The translations under genes were made by a program, and so were the position numbers. A stretch of 64,000 nt of DNA from Linum tenue (lineage: Eukaryota > Streptophyta > Magnoliopsida > Malpighiales > Linaceae), in assembly GCA_946122785.1 (NCBI GenBank), contig CAMGYJ010000011.1, positions 37,164,513-37,228,512 of the forward strand, written 5' to 3'. Positions 17,259 to 29,184 of this stretch are shown in pieces (position 1 is the first letter of the stretch; each line of letters begins with the position of its first letter). The notes below the pieces were generated by a model. The model did not search any database. It was given only the letters and a program-made list of their open reading frames with translations, and was not told where the DNA came from.

Positions 17259-18957
17259 TTTTTTCCATTTTCACCTTTGATACTATTTCTTCCCAATATG
17301 CAATATCTTCATCCGAGATCCAATATGCATTCAACTCAAACTCGCTGTCAGAATATCCTTCTCTTCGTCATCAAGTTCAACTGCTTCCTCATTCATAATG
17401 TTGCCATCAAATCCCACCTACACGATCGGAAGAAAGAAAGAACTTAAATGTAAAAGAAATCATTGATACAATGTCATTCACACCCGACCAAACATGGATC
17501 AAAGCAGAATAGACACACCTCTTTAGCATTGTGCACGTTGTAATATTAAAAGGGCATGTTTGTGCAAAAGAATAGTACATGGACAAGTTTTTTAATTCGC
17601 AATACAACAGAAGCAGAAAATGCTATTATCTTGTTTTTATACTGGTAAGATTTTTCAATAAAAAAATCTAATTTAATCTCTGCCATTATTTTAGAAAAAG
17701 GAAGAAAGAGAGGAGATTAATTATCACCCTAACTCATGGCAATGTTTTTACATTGAGTTGAGAGAATTGCCTGATCTAGTCCCCGAATTAGGTAGATGCG
17801 TGAGGCTGGCCATTAAATTATGTTTGTTTGTTTCCAATATCAAAAGATTATTACTAAAAATTAAAATATTATTAATTGATTAGTAGTCGAATGAACATAT
17901 ATACGAATCTTGTCTTCTAGGTCACTTTTGATGCACAATTAAACAACATACTGATACTCCAACGTCTGTAGACATCATAGACAGGCGTGAATATAAATAA
18001 AAGCAAGGACAAGGAACCAAAAAAGGGAATATTAAGAAAAAGGGAACCCTAATCAAAATATATTGACATCTGAGGCAATGTAAATAGATATGTCGTCATC
18101 GCTAGCTCCAATCTTATGTTATTAATTAAGCTTATAAAGCGTGCCAAGACGAAGTAGATATGAAAAACTTCTAAAGAAGTAAGAACTATTGAGAGTTGTT
18201 TTAAAAATAAGTGTAAAGTACAAGAATACCCTCAAGTCTGGCTGGTTTGGGCGAATTTACCAAAATATTATGAAAATAAAATTATTATCATAAATATGGT
18301 GTTGTAAAACATACTTACATAAGTATTATGCAAGGGAGATAAGATGTGTGAGGACGCATATTGAGCATAACTAGTCGAAGTTTAGCTCAGCATGTACAAT
18401 CACGTGCATCCTCAGCTAAACCATGACCAGTCAAGCTCAGCATGTGCAACCATGCACACTATAGTCTGAAATGGTCACAAACCGCCGAAAACGATCACAA
18501 AAAGAGTTATGTATTTGGCAATGGGGAGATTTTTTTTGTTCCTGTAAATATGAGATTCGTTTTATAGTTTTACACAATTTTTTCACTCATTTTCACAAAT
18601 ATTTACATATTTGTTTCCATCAAATAATATTTACCTATGTGATATTTCTCTAGAAGAGTTCACTCATCGTCAACAAATTTGCTCCCAACATACTTTTATC
18701 AATTGAGGCATTGTAAAGATTACTAATACAAAGTAAGATGTCTATTGTTTTTGAATTTATGTTATTTAGTCGCTACAATACATGATCTTTATTAAATTAC
18801 TCTGAATGTTAGCTTGTTAGGGTTGTTGAATATGCGTTATAATTGTTATGAAATAAATAACCTTAGTTTAAGTACACCGGTGGAGATTGAAAAAAGTAGA
18901 GAACAATTTGGACCACAATTCGTTGGTGGTAGAAGTTTTCAATAGACAATTTCATGC
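17259..18957. other. AT-rich intergenic DNA
   Basis: No gene seen. A short direct repeat of agctcagcatgt.caa.ca occurs at about 18380-18460. The rest is unremarkable AT-rich spacer. Confidence 0.4.
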
Positions 18958-19830
18958 ATGGTGACATATAATAAATTTTATGAGAATATAATTATGAGGA
19001 TAGAACTTAATGGCAATGCACTACAAGTTAAGCATATGATCACAGGATTCACTTACAAAATTCAAGAATGGCAAAATAATGGTGATATATTTCATTATGC
19101 TATTCACACTCTGGATGATGATGGATTGATGTGTTTTCCAATTTTATGGTGAAAAATCATTTATTGTTTTGAGTGTTGAGACACATATTGAGATTAGTAG
19201 TGTTAGTTCGTTGGAAGATGAGACATAGAGTGTGTGATCTGACCATGTCTATGATAAGATAGAAGAGGATTAGGAAGAGGAGAGATGAGATGGGATGGAA
19301 TGGTTATTATCAATGAAATGAGGAAGACGAGCAAATAGAAGAGTCTACTGATCCTCCAAATTATCATTTTGTGGTAATGAAGATGACGACGAGCTATCAT
19401 ATGCGGATTCACATGGGTCATTCCAATTTCTATTGGTGTTGGTTTAAACAAAGCAGAATGCTATAAGGGACAAATATTTTATTCCAAGCAAGTTGCACAA
19501 ATTGCCATTAAGCATTACACACTACAATGCAACTTTCAGTATGTCTTGGTGGAGTCAAAACATTCAATATGGAAGGTGAAATGCTTAAACCAGAAGGAGG
19601 ACAATTGTTCTTGTATGATTTGTTTTGGTTGTAGAGATCTTGGAAGTGAATGGACTGTGATAAAGGTCGAGTTGATGCATTCTTGAAACAACATGACTCA
19701 ATTAATAGTTCGTCACCATCGTGATGTTGATGTTATATCCGAGACCGTGAAACACTTGATACGTGCTCGACCAAATTTGAGTATTCTAGTTGTACAAATC
19801 GAGTTGAAATGTAAGTTTCATATGAAATTT
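18958..19830 (+). pseudogene. Second decayed MuDR-like transposase N-terminal fragment
   Basis: Plus-strand pieces resemble the MuDR DNA-binding and CCHC-like lead region. About 19462-19580 reads YKGQIFYSKQVAQIAIKHYT then LQCNFQYVLVESKHSIWKVK. About 19690-19812 reads MTQLIVRHHRDVDVISETVK and HLIRARPNLSILVVQIE. An acidic lead segment precedes it, as in the family. Several stops and frameshifts are present and the catalytic DDE part is absent. It is on the opposite strand from the 15.8-17.3 kb copy and clearly diverged from it, so these are two separate relics. Confidence 0.6.
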
Positions 19831-20025
19831 AATTACAACAAGGTTTGATATGACAAAGGCTAGCATTCTTCTAGCGTATGATATATGCCTGCATTCATAT
19901 TTTTTAAATGCACTTCATATATTTAGATGAATCAGACCTGTCAGTTATTATTTTATAGATTAAATAAGTCTTATGACTTGGGTTAGAGAATTAAGGATTG
20001 TGGTTAACCTATTAGAGGTTATGTT

Positions 20026-20998
20026 ATAGTATCATGTCCTGAACTCTAGTTAATTCAAGGTCTAAATAGAAAAAATCGATCAATGTACAATAAGGTTAGC
20101 CAGCGTTATACTATATATATGGGTCAGACTGGTGTACGTCAGGCGTATACTATACGTCAGGTACCACTAGTGAGATATCTCTATCTAGACCATGAATTAA
20201 ATCGAGTTTGGGGTATGATACTATACCCTAACCTCTAATGGATAAACCCCAGGCACCGATTTTCTAAACCCCAACCCGAAGTTTGATTTAATGAAAAACA
20301 AAAATAGACCGTTGAGATCGGCTGAAGCTCATCTAAGTACATCTAACGGCTAGATCACCTGACGTATAGTATACGCCTGACGTACACCAGTCATCACCAT
20401 ATATATATATAGTATCATGCTGAACTCTGGTTAATTCAAGGTGTAAATGGAAAAACTCGATGAGCGTACAGTAAGGTTAGTGTAAGCTAGCCTGAACCAT
20501 ATACATATGGTTTTGTCTTTGGTGCATCACTTTATTTTTGTGCATTCAATGCACTCGCCTCATCATTACCATTCTGACAAGGCAATTCTTGTCAAAATGA
20601 CGTCAATCGTCACTTGTGATATGATGGACAAGAAAATACACACACGTACATATATATGGTTGTATCGTACATCGGGTAAAAATTGAAGTACCACATACTC
20701 CAAGTAAAATAATTATATCTAGACCTTAAATTGACCGGAGTTTGGGACATGGTACTATACTCGAACCCTTAAAGATTAAAAACTAGGTCGTATTTTTATA
20801 AACCTTATACACTAAAATTAATTCAATTAGAAATAATAATCGACGATCATGATTCATCGAAATGCATCCAGCAAATTATATGTACCATCTTAGTGTTTAG
20901 GGTCTATAATTTAGATAATTATGTCCTAGAGTTCATTCATCAAGGATAAGGGTGTAGTATCATGCCCCAAAATTCTGTTAATTCGAGGTCTAGATAAT
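20026..20998. repeat. Five alternating inverted copies of a ~45-bp module
   Basis: A module reading roughly tagaccttgaattaacnngagtttggggcatgatactata occurs five times with alternating strand: minus at 20026-20072, plus at 20183-20228, minus at 20408-20450, plus at 20717-20762, minus at 20951-20998. The copies are 75-90% alike by eye. The pattern suggests nested or tandem MITE/foldback elements of one family; the MITE at 20127-20392 lies inside it. No coding sequence. Confidence 0.65.
20127..20392. mobile_element. MITE with ~38-bp TIRs
   Basis: The left end gactggtgtacgtcaggcg continues tatactatacgtcagg; the right end is its near-perfect reverse complement (cctgacgtatagtatacgcc then tgacgtacaccagtc). 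The element is 266 bp with no coding capacity. I could not recognise a convincing TSD in the flanking AT repeats, so the superfamily is left open. Confidence 0.72.
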
Positions 20999-21030
20999 GT
21001 TCTTATCTAAAGTAAGTATCTTTTTATTAT

Positions 21031-21147
21031 GAATAAGGGCTTGGTCTAGTGGTAATACCACTAGCCTAGAACCTGAAGGTCCAAGGTTCGAATCTTTTCA
21101 GTAGTACCTTAATCACAAAAAAGGAACCTATATCACCCTTATAAAAA
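21031..21147 (+). mobile_element. tRNA-derived SINE with ~21-bp TSD
   Basis: The body starts gaataagggcttggtctagtgg (RNA polymerase III box A region, tggtctagtggt) and contains aaggttcgaatc (box B) about 35 bp later, as in Au-type plant SINEs. It ends in a short A-rich tail. The flanks are a long direct repeat, aaagtaagtatctttttattat at 21009-21030 and the same with one change at 21148-21169, which marks target-primed insertion. Confidence 0.82.
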
Positions 21148-21169
21148 AAAGTAAGTATCTTTTTACTAT

Positions 21170-22280
21170 ATTCCAGTCACCAGTCAAATAAAAACTTATC
21201 GGTATTTCGTGATTTGTTGGGTCGGTCTAAAAAAATTGTTGACATGACATCTAGAGAGTTTTGCCTGTATTTTTTATGTCGGAGCTCTGGTTACTAATTT
21301 TACCGGTTGAACCGACTGATCTAATGCAATTTCTAAAACGATGCTTTACTACAAATACTCATGATTTTTTTTTATATAGAAATGAATTATCTTACGTGAA
21401 GGAAAAGTGGGACAGATTGTTAATTACCTAGCCCACATAGATGCTCCCAATTTTCTGGGGTCATATCGAATAAACTCTCTAATCTCTTGCAAGCCTAAAA
21501 AACCCGTATAAGGTGGGTGGTGGCACACGTCCAAATGTGCATTAGGGTTCCTGTACATCACATTCACAGGGTTGGCTGAAATCCAAATTTGAACGGTGAA
21601 CAGAAGGTAGAGTCAGCCCGGCGGTACGTACTATGTATTTAAGTAATCCCAACCAAATGGGCAATCTGAAACTCGCTTTGATTGGACTTAATTAATTATA
21701 ACCCTATGGCTTAATTAAGTTGACGCCGGCCAAGAATTTTCATAATCTTCTTTTCACACACATAATAATAGCTTTAGGCTTAGTCTAATCATTATACATG
21801 TTATCGTCAATAAAATCGCTCACGTTGTCACTTTTATATTCGTGGTCGATGCCACGTCTATCAGCAGTAGTTGGACTGTGACATAACAGGTTATTGAGCT
21901 AAATCTTTGAAGAAACAAAACATTAAAAAAGCCGATGATGATTTACGTTGATGATTGAAATTTACCAACCTCTTCTAAAACAGGTATACCACAGCCACAG
22001 CCACAGCCACAGCCGTGGTATATATATGTATGAAATTATACCGTTAGTTCCTCTGATTCCAGACCTCCGATGGGGAAAAAAATCTATGTTGTCGTTGTGG
22101 AAGTCTTTCTATATTTTTCTACATGCATCTTGAAAAGTATACCGTTGGTTCCAACCTTTTTTTTTTTTTGACAAAAGCGTTGGTTCCAACCTAAACAAGA
22201 GGAAAATGGAGGAATTTTACAAATGTTTTAATGTATAGGTTTTGCTTATGTTACAACTTGAAGTTATACTTTTAAGGTTA
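21170..22280. other. AT-rich spacer with a CACAGC microsatellite
   Basis: No gene recognised. A four-copy (acagcc) hexanucleotide repeat lies at 21991-22014. The region just left of the MULE (22237-22270) shares ttatgttacaactt words with the sequence just right of it (29797-29910), suggesting the MULE landed inside an older repeat. Confidence 0.4.
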
Positions 22281-22605
22281 GGCTAAAGTGCAAGTTTGGT
22301 CACTTGAATTACTAGTAAAGTTCACGTTAGCCACTAGAATGATTTTATTCCATCCGTAGTCACTTAAATTATGTTAACAGTCCAAGTTATTCGGCCCGGT
22401 GTTCTTTTATAACAAAATTGGATGTAACTAGAAAAATGATTCAAATTAACATATTCAAATCACTACTATAAATTTAGCCTAGAAATTCTACCTCCAAAGA
22501 TTATTCTTCTAAAAAAACAATGAAATCTAAAATTCTAAAAGTCTAAACGTAAAAGACTATAAGAAATATGAGTTTTAATTCCTTGAAAATTTACTAAAGC
22601 AGCTA

Positions 22606-22860
22606 GTGTATATAGGTATGGACACACAATGCACGATTGATTTGTCTAGCGTTGATGTTGATCGTATCACCAATTACTACGGGGAGAACCTTTTCAACAA
22701 TGAAACATATGAAAACTTATGCAACAAAACGAGCGTTGAATTTCTCGCCGATTGCTCAAGTATTTTATTTAAAACAGTGTATACTATTGGTATGGATGTA
22801 GACTCCATTATTGATGTATTCGCTAAATTAAAATACCGTAGTGTACAATTTATATTGTAA
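22606..22860 (+). other. Unassigned 84-codon open frame
   Basis: An AT-rich ORF in the left part of the outer MULE with no recognisable domain. It is flanked by two ggccc.gtg.tctt words (22394 and 22907), and a hAT-like terminus (ggatccgtcgctg) follows at 22930-22942, so it may belong to a decayed inserted element rather than a gene. Confidence 0.2.
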
Positions 22861-23528
22861 AAAAACTATAATAATTTTTTACGGTTCTAATTTTCTAATG
22901 AAATGCGGCCCAGTGCTCTTATGTGTTCTGGATCCGTCGCTGCTTCCGACGAAAGATGCGATGAGTGGTGAATCTGGGCACCGATGACAGCTGAGATACA
23001 CTGACGAAGCTAGAGTTGCGATGTCACTGGTCCTTCCTCCTCGAATCAACTGTGATCTCGATTGGGGTTGGACGATGATTTCTTTGATTGTGGAGTCTTC
23101 TTCAATTTTTGGGGTGGGAAGGGGTGATGGAAAACTTAGGTTAAATGTAAGAGGTGAATGAAAATTCGAGGGAGAGAAACTGATGAAAGAGAGAGGGGTC
23201 GCCGGCGAAGGTTGCTCCGATTAAAGCTTTCTATTAAGCAGGGGTGGAGCTAAGATTTAGCATTCGGGGGGCCGGAATTTTCTTAATATGTTACAGTAAA
23301 ATGATTAAAAAAGTACTAAAAATCAAAATATCTTAAAATGCTAATTTTATTACAACGACACAAAATGTATTAACACTAAATTCACTATAAATAAAAATTA
23401 ATAATGCATCAACAGTATAATTTATAGCTGAAAAGTAAAACTGCACCCCCATTCAAAATTTCCTGCCCATAGAGTGATTTTAGGAAGCTGATGTGGCAGA
23501 GTGTTAAGCGGGAAAAAAAGGAGTCCCT

Positions 23529-23675
23529 CCTGATTTCAGAACCAAAAAACTCTCCACTACCCACTTTTTTCTCCTTCCACGCCCACGTTCTCATTTTTTT
23601 TTTTTGCCTGATTTCAGAACCAAAAAACTCTCCACTACCCACTTTTTTCTCCTTCCACGCCCACGTTCTCATTTA
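23529..23675. repeat. Tandem duplication, ~67-bp unit, period 78
   Basis: cctgatttcagaaccaaaaa ... cgttctcattt occurs at 23529-23596 and again, identical, at 23607-23674, separated by a T-run. Perfect identity implies a recent duplication in the Helitron's 5' region. Confidence 0.85.
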
Positions 23676-23944
23676 ATTTGTATTAATTTGTATTTTTTTA
23701 TTTCCGATTTCATTTCCTTCCACTCTTTCCCTTCATTCCGTTATCTTTATTCTCTCTTACCTTCCTTGCTTCATTCTGTTGATTGGATTCTCTAGAGATC
23801 AAAAGGGGATTTTTGATTTTTCCCTTTCTCTTGAAAGTAACAAAGCTGCTTACTTTAAATTCCACTTCGCTTAGACTGTCTTCCAGAGAGCAGCCGACTG
23901 CCGATTTTGAGCTGAGTTTTTCCGGGCCGCAGAGAAAGAAGAGG

Positions 23945-24019
23945 AAAGAAAGAGACGTTCGGCGGCGGCAGGCGGACGAGAATTTTGGTGACGAGATCTT
24001 GGGGAAGGTGATCGGACAT
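23945..24019 (-). pseudogene. Captured F-box gene fragment (first exon start)
   Basis: From the minus-strand ATG at 24019 the reading is MSDHLPQDLVTKILVRLPP. This is the first helix of a plant F-box domain, the Skp1-binding part of SCF ubiquitin-ligase adaptors. It then loses homology (PNVSFFPLL...) instead of giving the usual KSLLRFRCVCKSW. About 20 residues of the domain are present, antisense to the Helitron gene. The surrounding 23.7-24.1 kb is less AT-rich than its neighbours and may be the captured promoter/5' region of the same F-box gene. Confidence 0.6.
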
Positions 24020-24529
24020 TGTGGTGCCAAGAGAATCGGCTTGGAAAAGGGGAAACACGAACACTTTTTTGAGTCTTGATAGAGACGAGTGGCCAAAAAA
24101 GAAGGTCTGCAAGTTCGGCTGATCGCTCTAATGGGAACAGGGGAAGGCTTTAAAGAGTTTTAGTAATTGCAAGTTTGATCACTCAGCTCAAAATCGGTGA
24201 AATAAACATATATTTGTGTTGGCCATTACATTGTTGTCCTTCTCGCTCTTCCTTTGCATCCCCAAGCTTGGAAGCCATTCTGTTATATGTGTTTTGTTCA
24301 TCAATTTAAATTATGCCTTATATAGTTATATTTTTCTTCGACTGTTATGTTTGTGTGATGTGTTGTATGTGTCATTAACTCGCACAAACTTATAATTGGT
24401 GAGGAGTTCAACTTCTGTTGTAACAATTAATTAATTTATATGAATGGCATCTGCAAAATTTACTGGAACGGGTGCATCATTTACCACGACCTCTATTTCA
24501 GATTGCATCAGGTTATTGGAGAATTTAAT

Positions 24530-26672
24530 ATGGATAGTGCAAATGTCATCCCATCTGCCCAACCACAGATTTATCGATCGTCTGTACCATGTGAGTGTCA
24601 TGGTTTAGCACGCAACTGCTTCAATGCAAACTGACATTAATATTTTCCCTTGAATCTCATTTGTTTAGGGAAACGTCGAGCAGTGTTTATTCATCCTGAA
24701 GATCAGTACCAACGCTGTGTTTTATCTGCTGAAGAGGAAGAAGCATTTGAGAGAGGTGTGTTATCTGTGTTTTAATTTTTCTAATTAGTTCATCTATTCA
24801 ATGAGTAATACATGGTTTTATATTTAAATTCTGCAGAAGAAGCTGCCTTACAATTCCAACTCTCTCAACTTCGGCGAATACTATCCCAAGTCGCCCGTAA
24901 GAGAAGACATCATATTTTGAAACAGAAGGTTCATAGGAGGGGCTTGCCTTTTGAACACCAAGGTTGTTGTTTGCTAAATTTTGTAGCAAGTCTTACAAAT
25001 TAGGCTATTCTAGATTGTTGAATCTTTATTTATTTCTTTAATATCGTATGTGTTTTGGTGTTGTTCATAGTTTTGGAGCCGGAGTTTAGATTTCTATTAC
25101 AAAAGCAAAGTCGATTACTTCGACGTATTCATCTGCATAGAAAGAGACGTGGCCGAAGTTTCTTTCCTACAGAAGTCAATCAAAGTATGTGGATTCTAAT
25201 GGCCACTATTATACATGAAATGGTTCATCTCTATTTTGGTTTAGTTTTTGTACATTGGATATATGTTTTTGTGTTCTGGTCAACATATTTTGTTTCCTAT
25301 TTTGGTTTTAGAACATATAATGTACCCATTTATGTCATGCATATAATTTAGTGATGTACGCTTCATGTCACCTTATGCAAATAGTGGATTGTTTTTAGAT
25401 GTTGATGTGTCAACGACAAATTTGTGTGTTATGAACAAACTTTGGTGTTTCCTGAAATTTGACTTATTCTTACTTAAAATGAGCGGTATACCAATCTATC
25501 TTGCCTTGAGAACATTTATTTTAATAATTGTGTTTACTGTAGCGCGCCTAAATCGGCTTCACAGTTTCTCAAACTCATTCAATTTATGAATTACTGTGAC
25601 AAAAATTTATTAATATTACTTATCTATTTCACTAGGTCTTCCGTTGGTTGAATTTTTTGATATTGGTCCACCTTCATGTACGTGTCAACATTGTGGAGCA
25701 GTTATGTGGCGGTTCGAGAGTACTTTATCTACACGGAATGATGTGTTGCCTGCATTTCCTTTATGTTGCAAACATGGTAAAGTGAAATTGCCTCCCCGCA
25801 GAGATGTGCCCGAATTTCTTAAAACTCTACTTGAAGGGGATACACCATTAGCGCGTCACTTTCGTACTAACATCAGAGCCTATAATGGGGTTTTTTGCTT
25901 TATTTCTCTCGGAGGTAAAGTCAATCACTCTATTAATGATGGTCGTGGAGTTTATGTATATTCAATCGGTGGTCAGATTTATCATCGAATAGGATGTTTG
26001 GTTCCTGGTGATGGGGATAGTCCGAAATTTGCACAGCTTTACATTCACGATTCAGATAACGAGGTGCAGAATCGTATGGACTTTTACTCCACTGATCCTG
26101 CCAAGAATCCGTTGCGCCAGTGTATTGTTGAAGGCCTCCAGCATATGTTTGATGACAATAATATCCTGGTACGTACATTTCGTTCTGCGCGAGATATGAT
26201 TAGCGTGAAATTATTGGCTAAGCGTGAAATTAATAGTAGAGAATATGATTTGCCCTCTGCGAATGAGATTGCAGCATTGATTGTAGATGAAACAGGAGAG
26301 CAATCATTTTCTCCAGATATTATTGTTCAACAGAAGGGTTCAGAAATGGAAAGGATTAGCGTATACCATCCAAGTCCAATGGCATTACAATATCCAATTT
26401 TATTCCCATATGGCGAGGATGGGTGGCATCCCTGCATTAGCTATAGTCACAGTAACTGTAATATCAGTGTTGGAGATAAAATGATAACCCAGTGTGATTT
26501 CTATGCATATCGTCTTCAAACCCGTCTCCAGGAGTCGAATTCTCTGTTATTATCTGGTAAATTGTTTCAACAATATATGGTGAATGCATTTGCGTTAATT
26601 GAGGCTGAACGCTTAGACTGGATGCGTACCCACCAATTCCCGGGTATTTGTTCCTCCCTGCACAAGTTTTGA
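24530..26672 (+). pseudogene. Truncated Helitron Rep/helicase gene (Helitron_like_N region)
   Basis: Five exons join in frame: 24530-24590, 24669-24755, 24837-24962, 25071-25184, 25636-26672, all with GT..AG borders. The first four encode a basic, charged N-terminus (PWKRRAVFIHPEDQYQRC; KRRGRSFFPTEVN). The large exon has the zinc-ribbon-like C.CQHCGA...C..H start of plant Helitron proteins. It then has FCFISLGGKVNHSINDGRGV, Y.IGGQIYHRIG, AQLYIHDSDNEVQNRM, HPSPMALQYPILFPYGEDGW, and QQYMVNAFALIEAERLDWMR. Homology stops at about 26635 and a stop follows at 26672. The HUH nuclease and PIF1-type helicase domains are absent, so the element cannot move itself. Confidence 0.85.
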
Positions 26673-28890
26673 TTTTGGTTCTTTCACCTTCGTTCATTGT
26701 CCACGTAATTATTTTCAAAGACTTAGTTAGGAATATGCAATTACAAGCCTTTCGGTGTTAATTATTCCAACAGGAGAATCCTTGATACTAAAATTTTTCT
26801 CTAAACATGTACTGAAGTCGAAATTAGAAAGAGAATATGCATGACTGGTAGTGCTGCGATTCGCTGTGGTGTTTTGAAGAAATGGTAGTGCGAGCACATT
26901 TTGGTAAGGAATCCCAAAAACACGATCATAGGAGTCAAACTTATCTAGGGCGGATTGTGTTTAGATAAAACCTGCAGTTAGTTATTTATGTCATGTAGAT
27001 ATGTTTGCTGAATAGCTTTGTTTTCAGCTCAAATTTTCTCAAGTAATGTGTGCTTGGCTTTATAGTGAAGTTGTTGGTTATATGCTTTGCGCCGGCACTA
27101 GACATGATAGTATCAACCACTTTAAAGTTTGGATGTGAAATTGGGATAAGATAGAATCTACAATTTTGGGTCATGAGTTAATCGAAATCTATTTCTTACT
27201 AACTTGCATGTGATGTATACAGCTCCCAAGATGTAAGATTGGGTAAAGACCTGGTACCTGCTTGGTCAAAGGGACAAGTTTGTTAGGTAACCTGGTTTAC
27301 GCTTTAATATCTTTTCTCTTTGTCCTTCTTGGTACTTGAATGGAATATAGAACAAATAATAAACTGAGTTCTTTTTTTCGATGATATTTTTCTAGAACAT
27401 TTGGTCTGTTTTGGAACCATGGGGAATGTGTTTGTTTGGTAGCAAAACATAGTTCTCACAAGTTACCTGGCTAACGCAAACAATTGAGTTTGAGGAAGTT
27501 ATTATATGTTGCGTATTCTGGTTTCATTATTTCACACAATCTCACTTTTATTGTTCAAAAGCTTTTTTCTTCATATGGAAATTTGACCTCTACCTACTGG
27601 GTTGCTCTATATTCTTATAGAGTTAGGGTATTAAATTTGATTTGTCCATTGTGAGTTTTTGGATTACAGTGTTTGTAGACGACTATCGATTTGTTGTAAG
27701 ATGTTATGCCATGGTCCCTAGGAATTTATGTGGTTGATCAGTCGGTGGGTTCGTCAAACTCGAAGCAGAAGGTCTGTCATTGATGCGCCCTGCTTACAGC
27801 AGTATGAAGGAGACTTTCAATGCTTACATGAGGATTCTGATATCATGGTGAATTAGAGATCGTGCAGACCAACAGCAAACAACTAAGGTGCTGCATCACT
27901 TGGGAATAAGAACCAGAGATGTAACACGGACTCAAGTGGATTGGAAACCGAAATGAAGCTTTGACCATCTGGATAAGCATGGTACTGATTACAGGCATAT
28001 ACATGTATTATGTAAACAGATTTTTCCATGAAAGCCGTATAGAAACAAGGTTGTATACAGATGATTGAGTAAGAGAATTTTCTGCAGGTGCTTCATTTAA
28101 ATGTCTGAAAACAGCAACTATTTTGGTCCATAAAGAAGGGAGCTTGCAGTATGTATAATCATATAATCATAATCTTTCTTATTTCCATCGAGCTCTACTG
28201 TTTTGGCCCCAACTTAAAGGGTGTCTTTAGTTTGTAATTAAAGCCTTCAACATATTAGATTGAATAAATGTCACCATTTCAGAAAATTAAAAGTGCTTCT
28301 AGCACTTCCTACTCTATCAATCTCTTAGGCAGTCAGACTTAGCAGGGTGCTTAATTCTTTGGAATTTTCCATATTCTTTTTTACCATCCTGTTATATATA
28401 AGTTTGGTCTTGGTTAGTTATGATTTCAACCAAAGTGTGTTACAACTTCTCCTTATGAACAATTAACAAGGTTAAATGGTCAAATAACTTGAAAGTTGCA
28501 AACAATAATCCAAAACTTGCTTTCAGTAGCTAGAAATTTGGCATGTTCCATAGGTTTTCAGCGTTTGCTGCCTATTTTTTGTGCTTGCCAGGTAAGTTTA
28601 ATATGTTAATAATACTGAATTTCATCAAAAAATCATTCTTAAGTTATTTATGTGGATAATAAAAAGTGGAAAAATTCTCTTCTTAAATATGAACAGTATA
28701 TATAAATTTGTATGTTATGATGATCTTATGTACAAAAAAGTATTTATAAACTAATTATATGAAATGTCTCAAACAATAATCATCACAAAAATTACTTTCA
28801 AATTATATATAAGTTATTTAAAAGAGTGAATCATTTAAATATATGAATCAATTGATTAACATAAATTATAGCAAATTAAATGAAATTAAT
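26673..28890. other. Helitron cargo of unknown origin
   Basis: 2.2 kb between the truncated Rep gene and the Helitron 3' hairpin. No helicase sequence is visible. It looks like transcribed non-coding or captured host sequence. Around 27660-27860 an acceptor-like ttacag followed by moderately GC-balanced sequence could be an exon remnant, but I cannot assign it. Confidence 0.35.
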
Positions 28891-29006
28891 CCGACCAACG
28901 GGTCGGGTAAAAGCTAGTTTCAATTGTATGGCACATTCTGTTTGCATAAAAACGGATATCTACCAATATTAGTACTTAGAAAAATGTTCCTTATATATCC
29001 GAAAGT

Positions 29007-29184
29007 AACTTGAAAACTTAAAATTTTAGAAATAAATTGTTTGATTTAAACTTTAATTGTGAACGACATTAATTAAAAGGGAATGGGAAAGACTGAACTT
29101 GAAAACTTAAAAATTTGGAAATAAAGTGTTTGATTTAAACTTTAATTGTGAACGGCATTAATTAAAAGGGAATGGGAAAGACTG
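29007..29184. repeat. Tandem duplication, period 89 bp
   Basis: aacttgaaaacttaaaa ... gaatgggaaagactg occurs twice (29007-29095, 29096-29184) with only a few differences. It lies in the hAT part to the right of the Helitron. Confidence 0.85.

Larger units (their letters stand above)
23409..28917 (+). mobile_element. Helitron, truncated and gene-capturing
   Basis: The 3' end is canonical: hairpin ccgacc-aacg-ggtcgg (28891-28906), a 7-nt spacer, then CTAG (28914-28917) followed by T. The proposed 5' end is A then TCAACAGTATAATTTATAGC at 23409; this end is inferred from the A/T target rule and its TATA-rich look. The element carries a broken replication-initiator/helicase gene in sense and an F-box gene piece in antisense. 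Total 5.5 kb. Confidence 0.75.

Noticed and set aside
22384..22942. Possible decayed hAT element inside the left arm of the outer MULE
   Set aside because: The right end (ggatccgtcgctg) fits a hAT terminus, but the left end and TSD are not convincing. Kept only as a note.
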